Source of the DNA: Actinobacteria bacterium BACL4 MAG-120820-bin23
GTDB taxonomy: Bacteria; Actinomycetota; Actinomycetes; Nanopelagicales; Nanopelagicaceae
Reading direction: 5' to 3'
DNA: 13,862 nucleotides
NCBI GenBank assembly: GCA_001437855.1
Contig: LIBD01000012.1
Span: forward strand, 1 to 13,862
Made by a program: the position numbers and the translations under genes. Positions 8,196-13,862 of this stretch are shown piece after piece. Each line of letters opens with the position of its first letter. Positions within the stretch are counted from its first letter, which is position 1. The notes beneath the pieces were generated by a model. That model worked only from the letters and a program-made list of their open reading frames with translations. It ran no database searches and was not told the origin of the DNA.

Positions 8196-9661
8196 GGGCT
8201 GCTCACCTGCTTGATCGCATTAGCTAACTCAATTCGATCATCAAATGGATAGATAGTTCCGCTAATCTCCTGACCTATTTCATGGCCCTTCCCAAGAACA
8301 ATTACACAATCCCCAGCTTTAGCTTGCTGACAGGCAAATACAATGGCTTCTTTTCGATCACTGATTACCGAACCCTTAACTGCTACATCTAAACCAAGTG
8401 TCATTTCTTCAAGAATTTGCTCCACGGATTCACCTCGTGGGTTATCGCTAGTAAATATTGGCAGATCACTCTCATTGAATAATGCAGCGCCCATTAACGG
8501 CCTCTTAGTCTTATCTCTTTGACCACCACAGCCTAAAACCGATATTACTTTACCGGTAGTGAAATTCTGTACAGTTTTCAAAACCCGCTCAACTGCATCT
8601 GGTGTGTGAGCATAATCTACTAGAGCGGTAAATTCTTGTCCCAAAGAGATTTGTTCAAGTCTGCCCGGTACAGACTTTAATTTCGATAAAGAATCAGAAA
8701 TCTGTAAATCAGACAGTCCAGTCAAACTTGCTGAAACAACTGCAAGGAGTAAATTATCTAAATTAAACTCACCCTTTAATCCAAAAGCTCCAGAAATATG
8801 GTTGCCTAATTTACTCTTTATCTCAACCTCGTAACCGAAGTCTTTTGAAATGATCTTAGAGAAATTCCAATCTGCATTATTATCTATTCTAGAGATTGTT
8901 ACTGTTGGAATTTTTGTTACTTTTAGCAATTTAACTCCATAAGAGTTGTCAATATTTATAACTGCTTGTTCGGCGTACTCTTCAGTAAATAGTGCTGCTT
9001 TTGCCTCAAAGTAGTTCTCCATATTTATATGGTAGTCAAGGTGATCTTGAGTTAAATTAGTAAAGCCTGCAACCTTGTATCTACATCCTTTTATTCGCAA
9101 TTGGTCAATTGCATGGCTACTTACCTCCATGACCAAATGTTTTATACCTTCTTTCACCATTTGTGCTGTGACTTGCTGAAGTTCATTAGCTTCGGGTGTA
9201 GTTCTAGTACCAGGTTCTAAGTTAGCCTTAAAGCGCGTTCCTAGCGTTCCGATTAATCCAGAACTAATACTATTAAGCTCCCATATCTGATTAATTAAAT
9301 CAGTCGTAGTAGTTTTTCCATTGGTACCAGTAATTCCAATAGAGATAAGTTTTTTAAATGGATAATCAAAAAACCATGCAGAAAGTTCCCCAAGTATTTG
9401 ACGAGGTGAAGCACACACAAAACTTGGAATAGAAGAATTAATTGGAATATCACTAAGGACTGCTACTGCCCCATTTTTGATTGCAGTATCTAAAAAATTT
9501 GATCCATGGGTTTTAGTCCCAGGCAGCGCTACAAATAGATCACCTTTTTGAATATTTCCTGAATTTATTGAGATACCAGATACTTCAATACTTTTATTAA
9601 ATATTTCAGAATCAAAATCTGCTAATTGCTTTGTAACTCTAATGGAAGGGAGTGACATCAT
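8192..9661 (-). CDS. murE: UDP-MurNAc-L-Ala-D-Glu--meso-diaminopimelate ligase MurE
   Basis: Cytoplasmic ligase that adds the third stem-peptide residue. Seen: GDLFVALPGTKTHGSNF (40-56), SIGITGTNGKTTTTDL (107-122), RTTPEANEL (153-161), LVMEVSSHAIDQLR (176-189), GFTNLTQDHLDYH (199-211), Lys 221 in YFEAKAALF (the usual carbamylated lysine), LVDYAHTPDAVE (347-358), VLGCGGQRDKTKRPLMG (375-391) and TSDNPRGES (404-412). The DNPR motif at 406-409 is the signature for meso-diaminopimelate; lysine-adding MurE enzymes carry a different motif here. The length is 489 residues. Two consecutive ATG codons follow one after the other right behind the ftsI stop (TAAATGATG); the first is used here but either is possible. 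Confidence 0.96.
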   Translation of the reverse strand: MMSLPSIRVTKQLADFDSEIFNKSIEVSGISINSGNIQKGDLFVALPGTKTHGSNFLDTAIKNGAVAVLSDIPINSSIPSFVCASPRQILGELSAWFFDYPFKKLISIGITGTNGKTTTTDLINQIWELNSISSGLIGTLGTRFKANLEPGTRTTPEANELQQVTAQMVKEGIKHLVMEVSSHAIDQLRIKGCRYKVAGFTNLTQDHLDYHINMENYFEAKAALFTEEYAEQAVINIDNSYGVKLLKVTKIPTVTISRIDNNADWNFSKIISKDFGYEVEIKSKLGNHISGAFGLKGEFNLDNLLLAVVSASLTGLSDLQISDSLSKLKSVPGRLEQISLGQEFTALVDYAHTPDAVERVLKTVQNFTTGKVISVLGCGGQRDKTKRPLMGAALFNESDLPIFTSDNPRGESVEQILEEMTLGLDVAVKGSVISDRKEAIVFACQQAKAGDCVIVLGKGHEIGQEISGTIYPFDDRIELANAIKQVSSP

Positions 9662-11479
9662 TTATGCCCCAGCCTTCTTAGAATTTTTATTAGCTAGTAT
9701 TTTACTTTTTAAAGCTGCTTCAGTTAGAGATAGGTGCGTCTCAGATACAGGTGTAGGTTTTATCCGTTCATTCTGAAGTACAAAACTCATAACTTTTTTG
9801 AATACTGGACCTGCAAGCACCCCACCCCAGTGCATTCCTTTTGGATCTTGAATAGTTACATTAACTACGTATTTTGGTTGATCAGCAGGGGCAAAGCCAA
9901 TAAATGAAGCGGTATACCCACTGTAACAACCACAATTTGAATTATATCTTTCTGCGGTTCCGGTTTTACCAGCAACGCGGTATCCATCAATTGCAGCAGA
10001 TGGCGCTGTGCCGTTTGGAGAAACAACACTTTCCATCATTTTGCGAAGGCTTTGAGCGGTTTGCTGACTTAGTACTTGAATAGATTCGGATTTTTCTGAA
10101 GCTGTAAATTTTCCAGTTTGATCAACTAATCCAGCCAAGATTGTTGGTTTTACTCGAACACCATCATTCGCAATTGTGGCAAATACTGAAGTAGCTTGCA
10201 TTGCAGTCACTGAATAACCCTGACCAAATGCAATAGTAGGAAGTGATGTGCCAGACCAATCCTTTACTGGATGTAAAATTCCAGCAGACTCTCCAGGTAA
10301 TTTTGAGTTTGTATTTTCACCAATGCCAAACTTTTTCAAGTAGTTATAGAGAGCATCCTTACCTAGAGACTGGCCAAGTTTGATTGAACCTGTGTTGCTA
10401 GAAACTGCTAATAACCCAGTGGTGGTAAGTCTTTGTGGTGGATGTTTTTCGTGATCTCTAAATGTTTCACCAGCAACTTTTAATGAATAAGGAATAGTAA
10501 AAACTGTGTCTGGTGTAACAAGTTTTTCCTGTAGCGCTGCGGCTACAGTAATTACTTTGCCAATTGATCCTGGTTCATAGACTTCCTGCACCGAAGGATT
10601 TCGTAACTTATTTTGGGTAATACTTTCTGAGTCATTTGGGTCAAATGTTGGAGCACTGGCTTGAGCTAAAATATGGCCAGTTCTTGGATCCATAACAATC
10701 ACTGTGCCTGACTCCGCCCTAGCTGCTGCTACTGCCTGACTTATAGCATTCTGGGCTACCCATTGAACATCCCGATCGATCGTTAATCGAATACTTGTGC
10801 CAGATTTTGCCTCAGTTCGGATCTGCTCAGAACCGGGGATTATATTTCCGCGTCCGTTTGCATAAACATATTTTCCATTAATTCCAGAAAGGATTGAATT
10901 TAAACTACTCTCAATACCAGATGCACCAACTCCTTGATCATTAATAATGCCAACTAGAGATGCACTCAATTTTCCATTTGGATACTCCCTGATATAGCTA
11001 CGCTCAGGTACAAATCCACCGATTCGTTTACTTATTCCTTCTTGTGTTTTTAGAATTTCAATATTGTAGGCAGTAATAGCGGCGTAAACATCTCGCCATT
11101 TTGAAGGCTCCACATCTTTTGCAATTAGCACATAGCGCCTCTGGCCAGTTAGATTTTGAATTAATTCCGATTCGCTTAAACCTAGTATCGGTGCAACCAC
11201 CTTTGCAGCATTTATTGGGTCATTTACTACCGTTTGATCAACTGCAATATTTATAGCCGAAATGCTCCTGGCTAGCTCCACACCGTTTTTATCAAAAATA
11301 GCACCTCTAGGTGCTAGCAAAGTCGCTGATTTATTTAATTCAATATCTACTTTTTCAACATACTCTTGGGCGCGGATTGCCTGAATTTCAATTAATCTTA
11401 ATCCGAATAACATCATTAGAATGATTAGAACTGCAACTACTTTTCGAATTCTGTCTTGAACTATTTGATCTTGGTTCAT
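9662..11479 (-). CDS. ftsI: Septal penicillin-binding protein FtsI (PBP3, class B transpeptidase)
   Basis: Bitopic membrane D,D-transpeptidase that cross-links septal peptidoglycan and pairs with FtsW. One membrane segment lies at about residues 13-31. The PBP-dimer domain follows with LLAPRGAIFDKNGVELA (54-70), YIREYPNGKLSASLVG (162-177) and GASGIESSLNSIL (185-197). The transpeptidase domain shows all three catalytic motifs: SxxK as S305-IGK308 in YEPGSIGK, SxN as S360-S-N362, and KTG at 505-507 in AGKTGTAE. Near the end are ASFIGFAPADQPKYVV and HWGGVLAGPVF. No PASTA domain is visible. The length is 605 residues. The short CGC motif (516-518) sits in a loop after KTG. The start overlaps the ftsL stop as ATGA. 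Confidence 0.96.
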   Translation of the reverse strand: MNQDQIVQDRIRKVVAVLIILMMLFGLRLIEIQAIRAQEYVEKVDIELNKSATLLAPRGAIFDKNGVELARSISAINIAVDQTVVNDPINAAKVVAPILGLSESELIQNLTGQRRYVLIAKDVEPSKWRDVYAAITAYNIEILKTQEGISKRIGGFVPERSYIREYPNGKLSASLVGIINDQGVGASGIESSLNSILSGINGKYVYANGRGNIIPGSEQIRTEAKSGTSIRLTIDRDVQWVAQNAISQAVAAARAESGTVIVMDPRTGHILAQASAPTFDPNDSESITQNKLRNPSVQEVYEPGSIGKVITVAAALQEKLVTPDTVFTIPYSLKVAGETFRDHEKHPPQRLTTTGLLAVSSNTGSIKLGQSLGKDALYNYLKKFGIGENTNSKLPGESAGILHPVKDWSGTSLPTIAFGQGYSVTAMQATSVFATIANDGVRVKPTILAGLVDQTGKFTASEKSESIQVLSQQTAQSLRKMMESVVSPNGTAPSAAIDGYRVAGKTGTAERYNSNCGCYSGYTASFIGFAPADQPKYVVNVTIQDPKGMHWGGVLAGPVFKKVMSFVLQNERIKPTPVSETHLSLTEAALKSKILANKNSKKAGA

Positions 11480-11859
11480 TGGCCACCCACACTCATGTCC
11501 AGAAAGTAAGGCTTCTTGGCAGTAATCATTCCCAGATTACTTGCACTCTCTGCTAGTTGATCTGGAGATGACTTTTTAGCAACCTCTTTAAGAATCGCTT
11601 CTCGCTCATCTTTTAAAATTTGTGCTTGCACTTTTAATTCACTTAATTTGAAGGCATCTTGAGCGAGCGCAGTATTAATCACCAGTAATGCAAAAAGTCC
11701 TAAGGTGAAAATGGTGGCGAGAATAATGCCAAATGTGCGATCGGCAACCGCCTGGCCTGATTTGACCTCCGGCACTAATTTAAGAACAACTCTATTTGTT
11801 TGTTCTTTTACGACCTTACGTGAGATTTTAAGGGCAGGTGCTAATTCAAAAATAGCCAT
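11476..11859 (-). CDS. ftsL: Cell division protein FtsL (actinobacterial type)
   Basis: Small bitopic division protein. The FtsQ-FtsB-FtsL complex activates FtsW-FtsI. The 127 residues have a cytoplasmic N-terminal region of about 42 residues rich in Lys and Val, one membrane segment at about 43-65 (FGIILATIFTLGLFALLV), then a helical, charged stretch likely to form a short coiled coil (about 68-95, with FKLSELKVQAQILKDEREAI). It ends in the actinobacterial FtsL pattern SSPDQLAESASNLGMI followed by a Pro-Tyr-Phe-Leu end. Sequence similarity in this family is low, so the call rests on topology, the SP-x-x-LA-x-x-A-x-x-LGM pattern, and position between rsmH and ftsI. The start overlaps the rsmH stop by one base (TAATG), and the end overlaps ftsI by four. 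Confidence 0.88.
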   Translation of the reverse strand: MAIFELAPALKISRKVVKEQTNRVVLKLVPEVKSGQAVADRTFGIILATIFTLGLFALLVINTALAQDAFKLSELKVQAQILKDEREAILKEVAKKSSPDQLAESASNLGMITAKKPYFLDMSVGGQ

Positions 11860-12812
11860 TAAGCAGCCACCCGTTCGATAGCACGTAGCCTCATTGACTG
11901 CGATCTTGGATTACTTATTTGCTCACTTTCAGCAGAAGATTCACTGCCACTTACTAATAATCGATAATGGGCAGCTGAGTTAGGTAAATCCATTGGTAGA
12001 CCACGTGGGGTTTTAGCTGCGCTAACTTGGGTAAAAAATCGCTTTACAATTCGATCTTCTAAGGATTGATAGGACATGACTACTAAGCGCCCACCAATAC
12101 TTAAAGCTGATAATGCTGCTGGAATTGCCCGTTCTAGGATCGCTAGCTCCTGGTTGACCTCAATTCGCAGTGCTTGGAAGGTGCGCTTGGCTGGGTTGCC
12201 ACCGGTCCGCCGAGCAGCAGCCGGGATTGAGTTTTTAACTATCTCAGCTAGATCTTTAGTTGTTTTTAACTCACCTTGAGTTCGAGCTTTGATGATATTT
12301 TCGGCAATCTTGCTAGCAAATTTTTCTTCGCCATAGGTTTGAATTATTTTTGCTAACTGGCCATGAGAGTAAGTATTTAGTATCACCTCAGCTGATAATT
12401 TTGCACTTTGATCCATGCGCATATCAAGCGGGGCCTGTTTGGAGTATGAAAAACCACGCTCTGCTAAATCTAGCTGCATGGACGAGACTCCTAGATCAAA
12501 TAAAACTGCATCGACCTTTGTCACACCAGCTTGCGCCATAACAGCCTCTATTTGATCGTAGGTGGCATTTACCAATGTGCTTCGATTAAGGTATTTTTTT
12601 AGCTCATTTTTTGCGATCTCAAGTGCTGACTGATCACGATCTATTCCGATTAAATGTAAGTTATCAAACTTTTCTAAGAACAATTTGGCATGTCCGGCTA
12701 GTCCCAAAGTAGCATCAATTAAAAATGGCTTTTCTTTATTGGTTATTGCTGGTGAAAGTAAATCCAGGCAGCGATTTAATGCCACTGGTATGTGGGCAAT
12801 ATCTGTACTCAT
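11859..12812 (-). CDS. rsmH: 16S rRNA m4C1402 methyltransferase RsmH (MraW)
   Basis: S-adenosylmethionine-dependent methyltransferase that modifies the N4 of C1402 in the decoding centre of 16S rRNA. It is the conserved second gene of dcw clusters. Seen: HIPVALNRCLDLL (7-19), the SAM-binding loop LIDATLGLAGHAKLFL (31-46), GIDRDQSAL (56-64), LFDLGVSSMQLDLAERGFSY (104-123), PLDMRMD (128-134), NPAKRTFQALRIEVNQEL in the second half, and SYQSLEDRIVKRFF. The length of 317 residues is normal. The start is an ATG with a strong GGGGGAG five bases upstream. Unlike the other genes it is preceded by a 204-base gap with a structured element, so it may be the first gene of a separately controlled segment. 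Confidence 0.96.
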   Translation of the reverse strand: MSTDIAHIPVALNRCLDLLSPAITNKEKPFLIDATLGLAGHAKLFLEKFDNLHLIGIDRDQSALEIAKNELKKYLNRSTLVNATYDQIEAVMAQAGVTKVDAVLFDLGVSSMQLDLAERGFSYSKQAPLDMRMDQSAKLSAEVILNTYSHGQLAKIIQTYGEEKFASKIAENIIKARTQGELKTTKDLAEIVKNSIPAAARRTGGNPAKRTFQALRIEVNQELAILERAIPAALSALSIGGRLVVMSYQSLEDRIVKRFFTQVSAAKTPRGLPMDLPNSAAHYRLLVSGSESSAESEQISNPRSQSMRLRAIERVAA

Positions 12813-12900
12813 TTACTCTCCCCCTTTTCTCATTTTTTCTCTACTTTTTTTATCTATCTTTACTAACTTTTTTGCTCTGCTATTTATCTCTTACTTGCTC
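12813..12900 (-). promoter_or_regulatory. Purine-rich leader and ribosome-binding site of rsmH
   Basis: The 88 bases before rsmH are strongly asymmetric: by hand count about 85% of the transcribed-sense bases are purines, mainly A runs broken by G. It ends in AAAAGGGGGAGAGTAAATG, in which GGGGGAG is the Shine-Dalgarno. Such a stretch should be unstructured and accessible to ribosomes. It directly follows the inverted repeat, so the hairpin is not followed by a U-run. No convincing -35/-10 pair was found here. Confidence 0.5.
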
Positions 12901-13008
12901 AGATATCTACTTAGGTCACCGCCACTTGACGGAGCTTGACTAATAACGCGCGGCACCGGGGAAGTGGCGCCGCGAATGGTTTAGTGGCGGTGGCCTAAAT
13001 AGATATTT
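12901..13008 (-). promoter_or_regulatory. Long inverted repeat: candidate structured 5' leader of rsmH operon
   Basis: Arms at 12901-12926 and 12983-13008 are 26 bases each and match at 23 positions when one is reverse-complemented. In the leftward transcript the other three are one G-U and two A-C. The 56-base centre contains a second, GC-rich hairpin (CGCGGC at 12949-12954 with GCCGCG at 12969-12974). The element begins 8 bases after the mraZ stop and is followed by purine-rich sequence instead of a U-run, so it is not a normal intrinsic terminator. It is much richer in G+C than its surroundings. Its place, between mraZ and rsmH in an actinobacterium, is where the published mraW RNA motif occurs. 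I cannot confirm membership by eye. Other options are a protein-binding site or a small mobile palindromic repeat. Confidence 0.6.
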
Positions 13009-13016
13009 GATTGGAT

Positions 13017-13448
13017 TTAAAACAATCCAGGTAGGACCTCCTCTGAGACATCAGCAAATGTTTTTTCTCGATCTTGTAAATACTTACTCCATGAAGTTGA
13101 ATCCCAAATTTCTAATCTGGTATTGGCGCCAATGACTACGCAATTTTTTTCTAAAGATGCATATGTTCGAAGCCCAGTAGGAATAGTTACCCGTCCTTGA
13201 TTATCTGGAACTTCATCGTGGGCGCCAGCAAACATCACACGTAGGTAATCTCGAGAATTTTTTTGAGTAACTGGTGCTTGTCGTAATCTTTCGGTAATCA
13301 ATGCAAACTCAGAGGCTGGAAAAACATATAAACAATGCTCTTGACCTTTGGTAATTACTAAGCCATCTGCTAATTCATCTCTAAATCTGGCTGGCAGAAT
13401 CAATCTGCCCTTTTCATCAAGCTTTGGTTCGTGGGTACCCAGAAACAT
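13017..13448 (-). CDS. mraZ: Transcriptional regulator MraZ
   Basis: DNA-binding regulator at the head of the dcw cluster, with two SpoVT/AbrB-like beta folds. Each carries the DxxxR signature: [13 protein letters not shown] (11-23) in the first and [13 protein letters not shown] (82-94) in the second. The first residues [11 protein letters not shown] are typical. The length of 143 residues is normal. MraZ proteins form rings that contact several direct repeats in their own promoter; such repeats are seen just upstream here. The ATG has GGGGAGG seven bases upstream. The gene ends 8 bases before the large inverted repeat. Confidence 0.96.
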   Translation of the reverse strand: MFLGTHEPKLDEKGRLILPARFRDELADGLVITKGQEHCLYVFPASEFALITERLRQAPVTQKNSRDYLRVMFAGAHDEVPDNQGRVTIPTGLRTYASLEKNCVVIGANTRLEIWDSTSWSKYLQDREKTFADVSEEVLPGLF

Positions 13449-13488
13449 CTACTGGCCTCCCCTTTACGCTCAAGCTAAACCTCAGGTC

Positions 13489-13556
13489 ACCACTTTACTC
13501 CCTTTTTCCCCACTTTCAACCCCCCGCACCCACTTTTCATCCATTCTCCCCACCTT
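13489..13556 (-). promoter_or_regulatory. MraZ-box array (predicted MraZ operator)
   Basis: On the transcribed-sense strand the heptamer AAAGTGG occurs exactly at 13490-13496, 13510-13516 and 13530-13536, and as AAGGTGG at 13550-13556. The period is exactly 20 bp, about two helix turns, so all boxes face the same side. At the half-phase positions there are weaker G-rich strings (for example AAAAGGG at 13500-13506). Known MraZ sites are direct repeats with a 10-bp period (TGGG-type in E. coli, AAAGTG[T/G] in Mycoplasma), so sequence and phasing both fit. The location, overlapping the predicted promoter, suggests repression of the operon by its own first product. Confidence 0.75.
13492..13519 (-). 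promoter_or_regulatory. Predicted mraZ promoter (-35 TTGAAA, -10 TAAAGT)
   Basis: TTGAAA at 13514-13519 (5 of 6 to TTGACA) and TAAAGT at 13492-13497 (4 of 6 to TATAAT) are 16 bases apart. This would start transcription near 13485, leaving a leader of about 37 bases to the mraZ ATG. Both elements lie within MraZ boxes, so binding would block RNA polymerase. It is the best pair I see between the upstream terminator and mraZ, but there is no direct evidence. Confidence 0.5.
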
Positions 13557-13566
13557 TTTTGGGCAT

Positions 13567-13597
13567 AAAAAAACCACCTCCCTTGAGGGGGTGGTTT
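13567..13597 (-). terminator. Intrinsic terminator of the DUF3040 gene
   Basis: Read leftward: AAACCACC-CCC, loop TCAA, GGG-(A)-GGTGGTTT, then T residues. The stem is about 11 pairs with one bulged A, and the run of seven T (A at 13567-13573 on the given strand) follows directly. It lies about 35 bases after the DUF3040 stop. It separates that gene from the mraZ promoter. In the rightward direction only three T residues follow, so it is mainly one-directional. Confidence 0.85.
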
Positions 13598-13632
13598 ATC
13601 TGTCTGAGTGGTTTTACCCAGCTAAGCGATCA

Positions 13633-13862
13633 CTAAATCTCGTTGTTATTCCTTCGATCCCACCGCTCCTCCAGGTTTGAGCCGATACCAAACTTCTTAT
13701 TACCCCTGCTCATTTGCGGCTTTAGGCTGATATTGGTGATGATTAAAAGCACCCCAGTTAAACTGATTAAAAAGGCGATCACGCCCACCACTGTTTGCTT
13801 GGCTACTAAACCTGAGACCAGTGCCAAAAGGCCAACTAATAGGATGCTAAAACCTAAGAGAA
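13633..13862 (-). CDS. DUF3040 family small membrane protein (5' end outside window)
   Basis: The reading frame is open to the right edge, so only the C-terminal 75 or so residues are present. Reading in from the edge gives LLGFSILLVGLLALVSGL, then VVGVIAFLISLTGVLLIITN. These are two hydrophobic segments separated by a few residues (VAKQT), followed by a polar tail ending SNLEERWDRRNNNEI. Two adjacent membrane segments followed by an (E/M)ERW-x-RR tail is the pattern of actinobacterial DUF3040 proteins, which often lie just upstream of mraZ. The function is unknown. An internal TTG at 13827 could be mistaken for a start, but the frame and the hydrophobic segment continue upstream of it. A terminator follows, so it is not co-transcribed with mraZ to any great extent. 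Confidence 0.68.
   Translation of the reverse strand, partial: LLGFSILLVGLLALVSGLVAKQTVVGVIAFLISLTGVLLIITNISLKPQMSRGNKKFGIGSNLEERWDRRNNNEI

Noticed and set aside
9917..9940. Cys-Gly-Cys in FtsI as a metal or redox site
   Set aside because: It lies in a loop after the KTG motif, and as I recall similar cysteines occur in other actinobacterial FtsI proteins, so it is probably not a special feature.
12685..12943. Rightward ORFs across the rsmH start and the pyrimidine-rich tract
   Set aside because: They are antisense to rsmH and low-complexity sequence, with no recognisable domain; the hydrophobic residues come from the pyrimidine skew.
12901..13008. The inverted repeat as an intrinsic terminator after mraZ
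   Set aside because: No U-run follows in the leftward direction; the sequence after the stem is purine-rich, and the next gene is part of the same cluster.
13348..13680. Rightward ORFs crossing mraZ, its promoter and the terminator
   Set aside because: They run through the MraZ boxes and a terminator hairpin and overlap the clear mraZ reading frame.
1..13862. Novel accessory system, CRISPR array, prophage or insertion sequence
   Set aside because: All coding space is taken by conserved dcw genes and one DUF3040 gene; no repeats with spacers, transposase or integrase motifs were found.

Overview
The window is one long leftward (minus-strand) dcw cluster, the division and cell wall locus, from an AT-rich actinobacterium. 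Transcription order, right to left, is DUF3040 gene (partial) | terminator | MraZ-box promoter | mraZ - rsmH - ftsL - ftsI - murE - murF - mraY - murD - ftsW - murG - murC - ftsQ. The left edge cuts off just after ftsQ, where ftsZ would be expected. Signs of Actinobacteria are a DUF3040-type membrane protein before mraZ, the actinobacterial form of FtsL and of the MraY N-terminus and Cys-containing loop, the gene order murG-murC-ftsQ, and a MurE with a DNPR motif (meso-diaminopimelate type). The strong AT bias and the near absence of spacers inside the operon fit a streamlined planktonic lineage such as the freshwater Nanopelagicales (acI). That placement is inference only.

Right edge (about 13450-13862): the 3' end of a DUF3040 gene stops at a clear leftward intrinsic terminator. 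The roughly 110 bases between the terminator and mraZ carry four AAAGTGG-type boxes spaced exactly 20 bp apart. A predicted promoter has its -35 and -10 elements inside two of the boxes, which suggests autoregulation by MraZ.

mraZ-rsmH gap (12813-13016): the only sizeable gap inside the operon. It holds a 26-bp imperfect inverted repeat around a GC-rich central hairpin, followed by a purine-rich leader into the rsmH ribosome-binding site. This looks like a structured 5' leader of the rsmH-division operon. Its position matches that of the described actinobacterial mraW RNA motif.

Main operon (225-12812): RsmH methylates 16S rRNA. FtsL, FtsI, FtsW and FtsQ are septal proteins. MurE, MurF, MurD, MurC, MraY and MurG take UDP-MurNAc to lipid II. 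Genes abut or overlap by 1-4 bases (mostly ATGA/GTGA/TAATG), implying translational coupling. Two annotated starts need care: mraY probably begins at a GTG at 6819, and murC at an ATG at 2142.

Left edge (7-734): ftsQ is broken into two ORFs that meet at an ATGA overlap. The first has the membrane anchor and POTRA domain. The second has the conserved FtsQ C-terminus. Together they have normal FtsQ length, so this is either a one-base frameshift (mutation or assembly error) or a genuinely two-piece FtsQ. No RNA genes, CRISPR arrays, insertion sequences or novel defence-type systems were seen.
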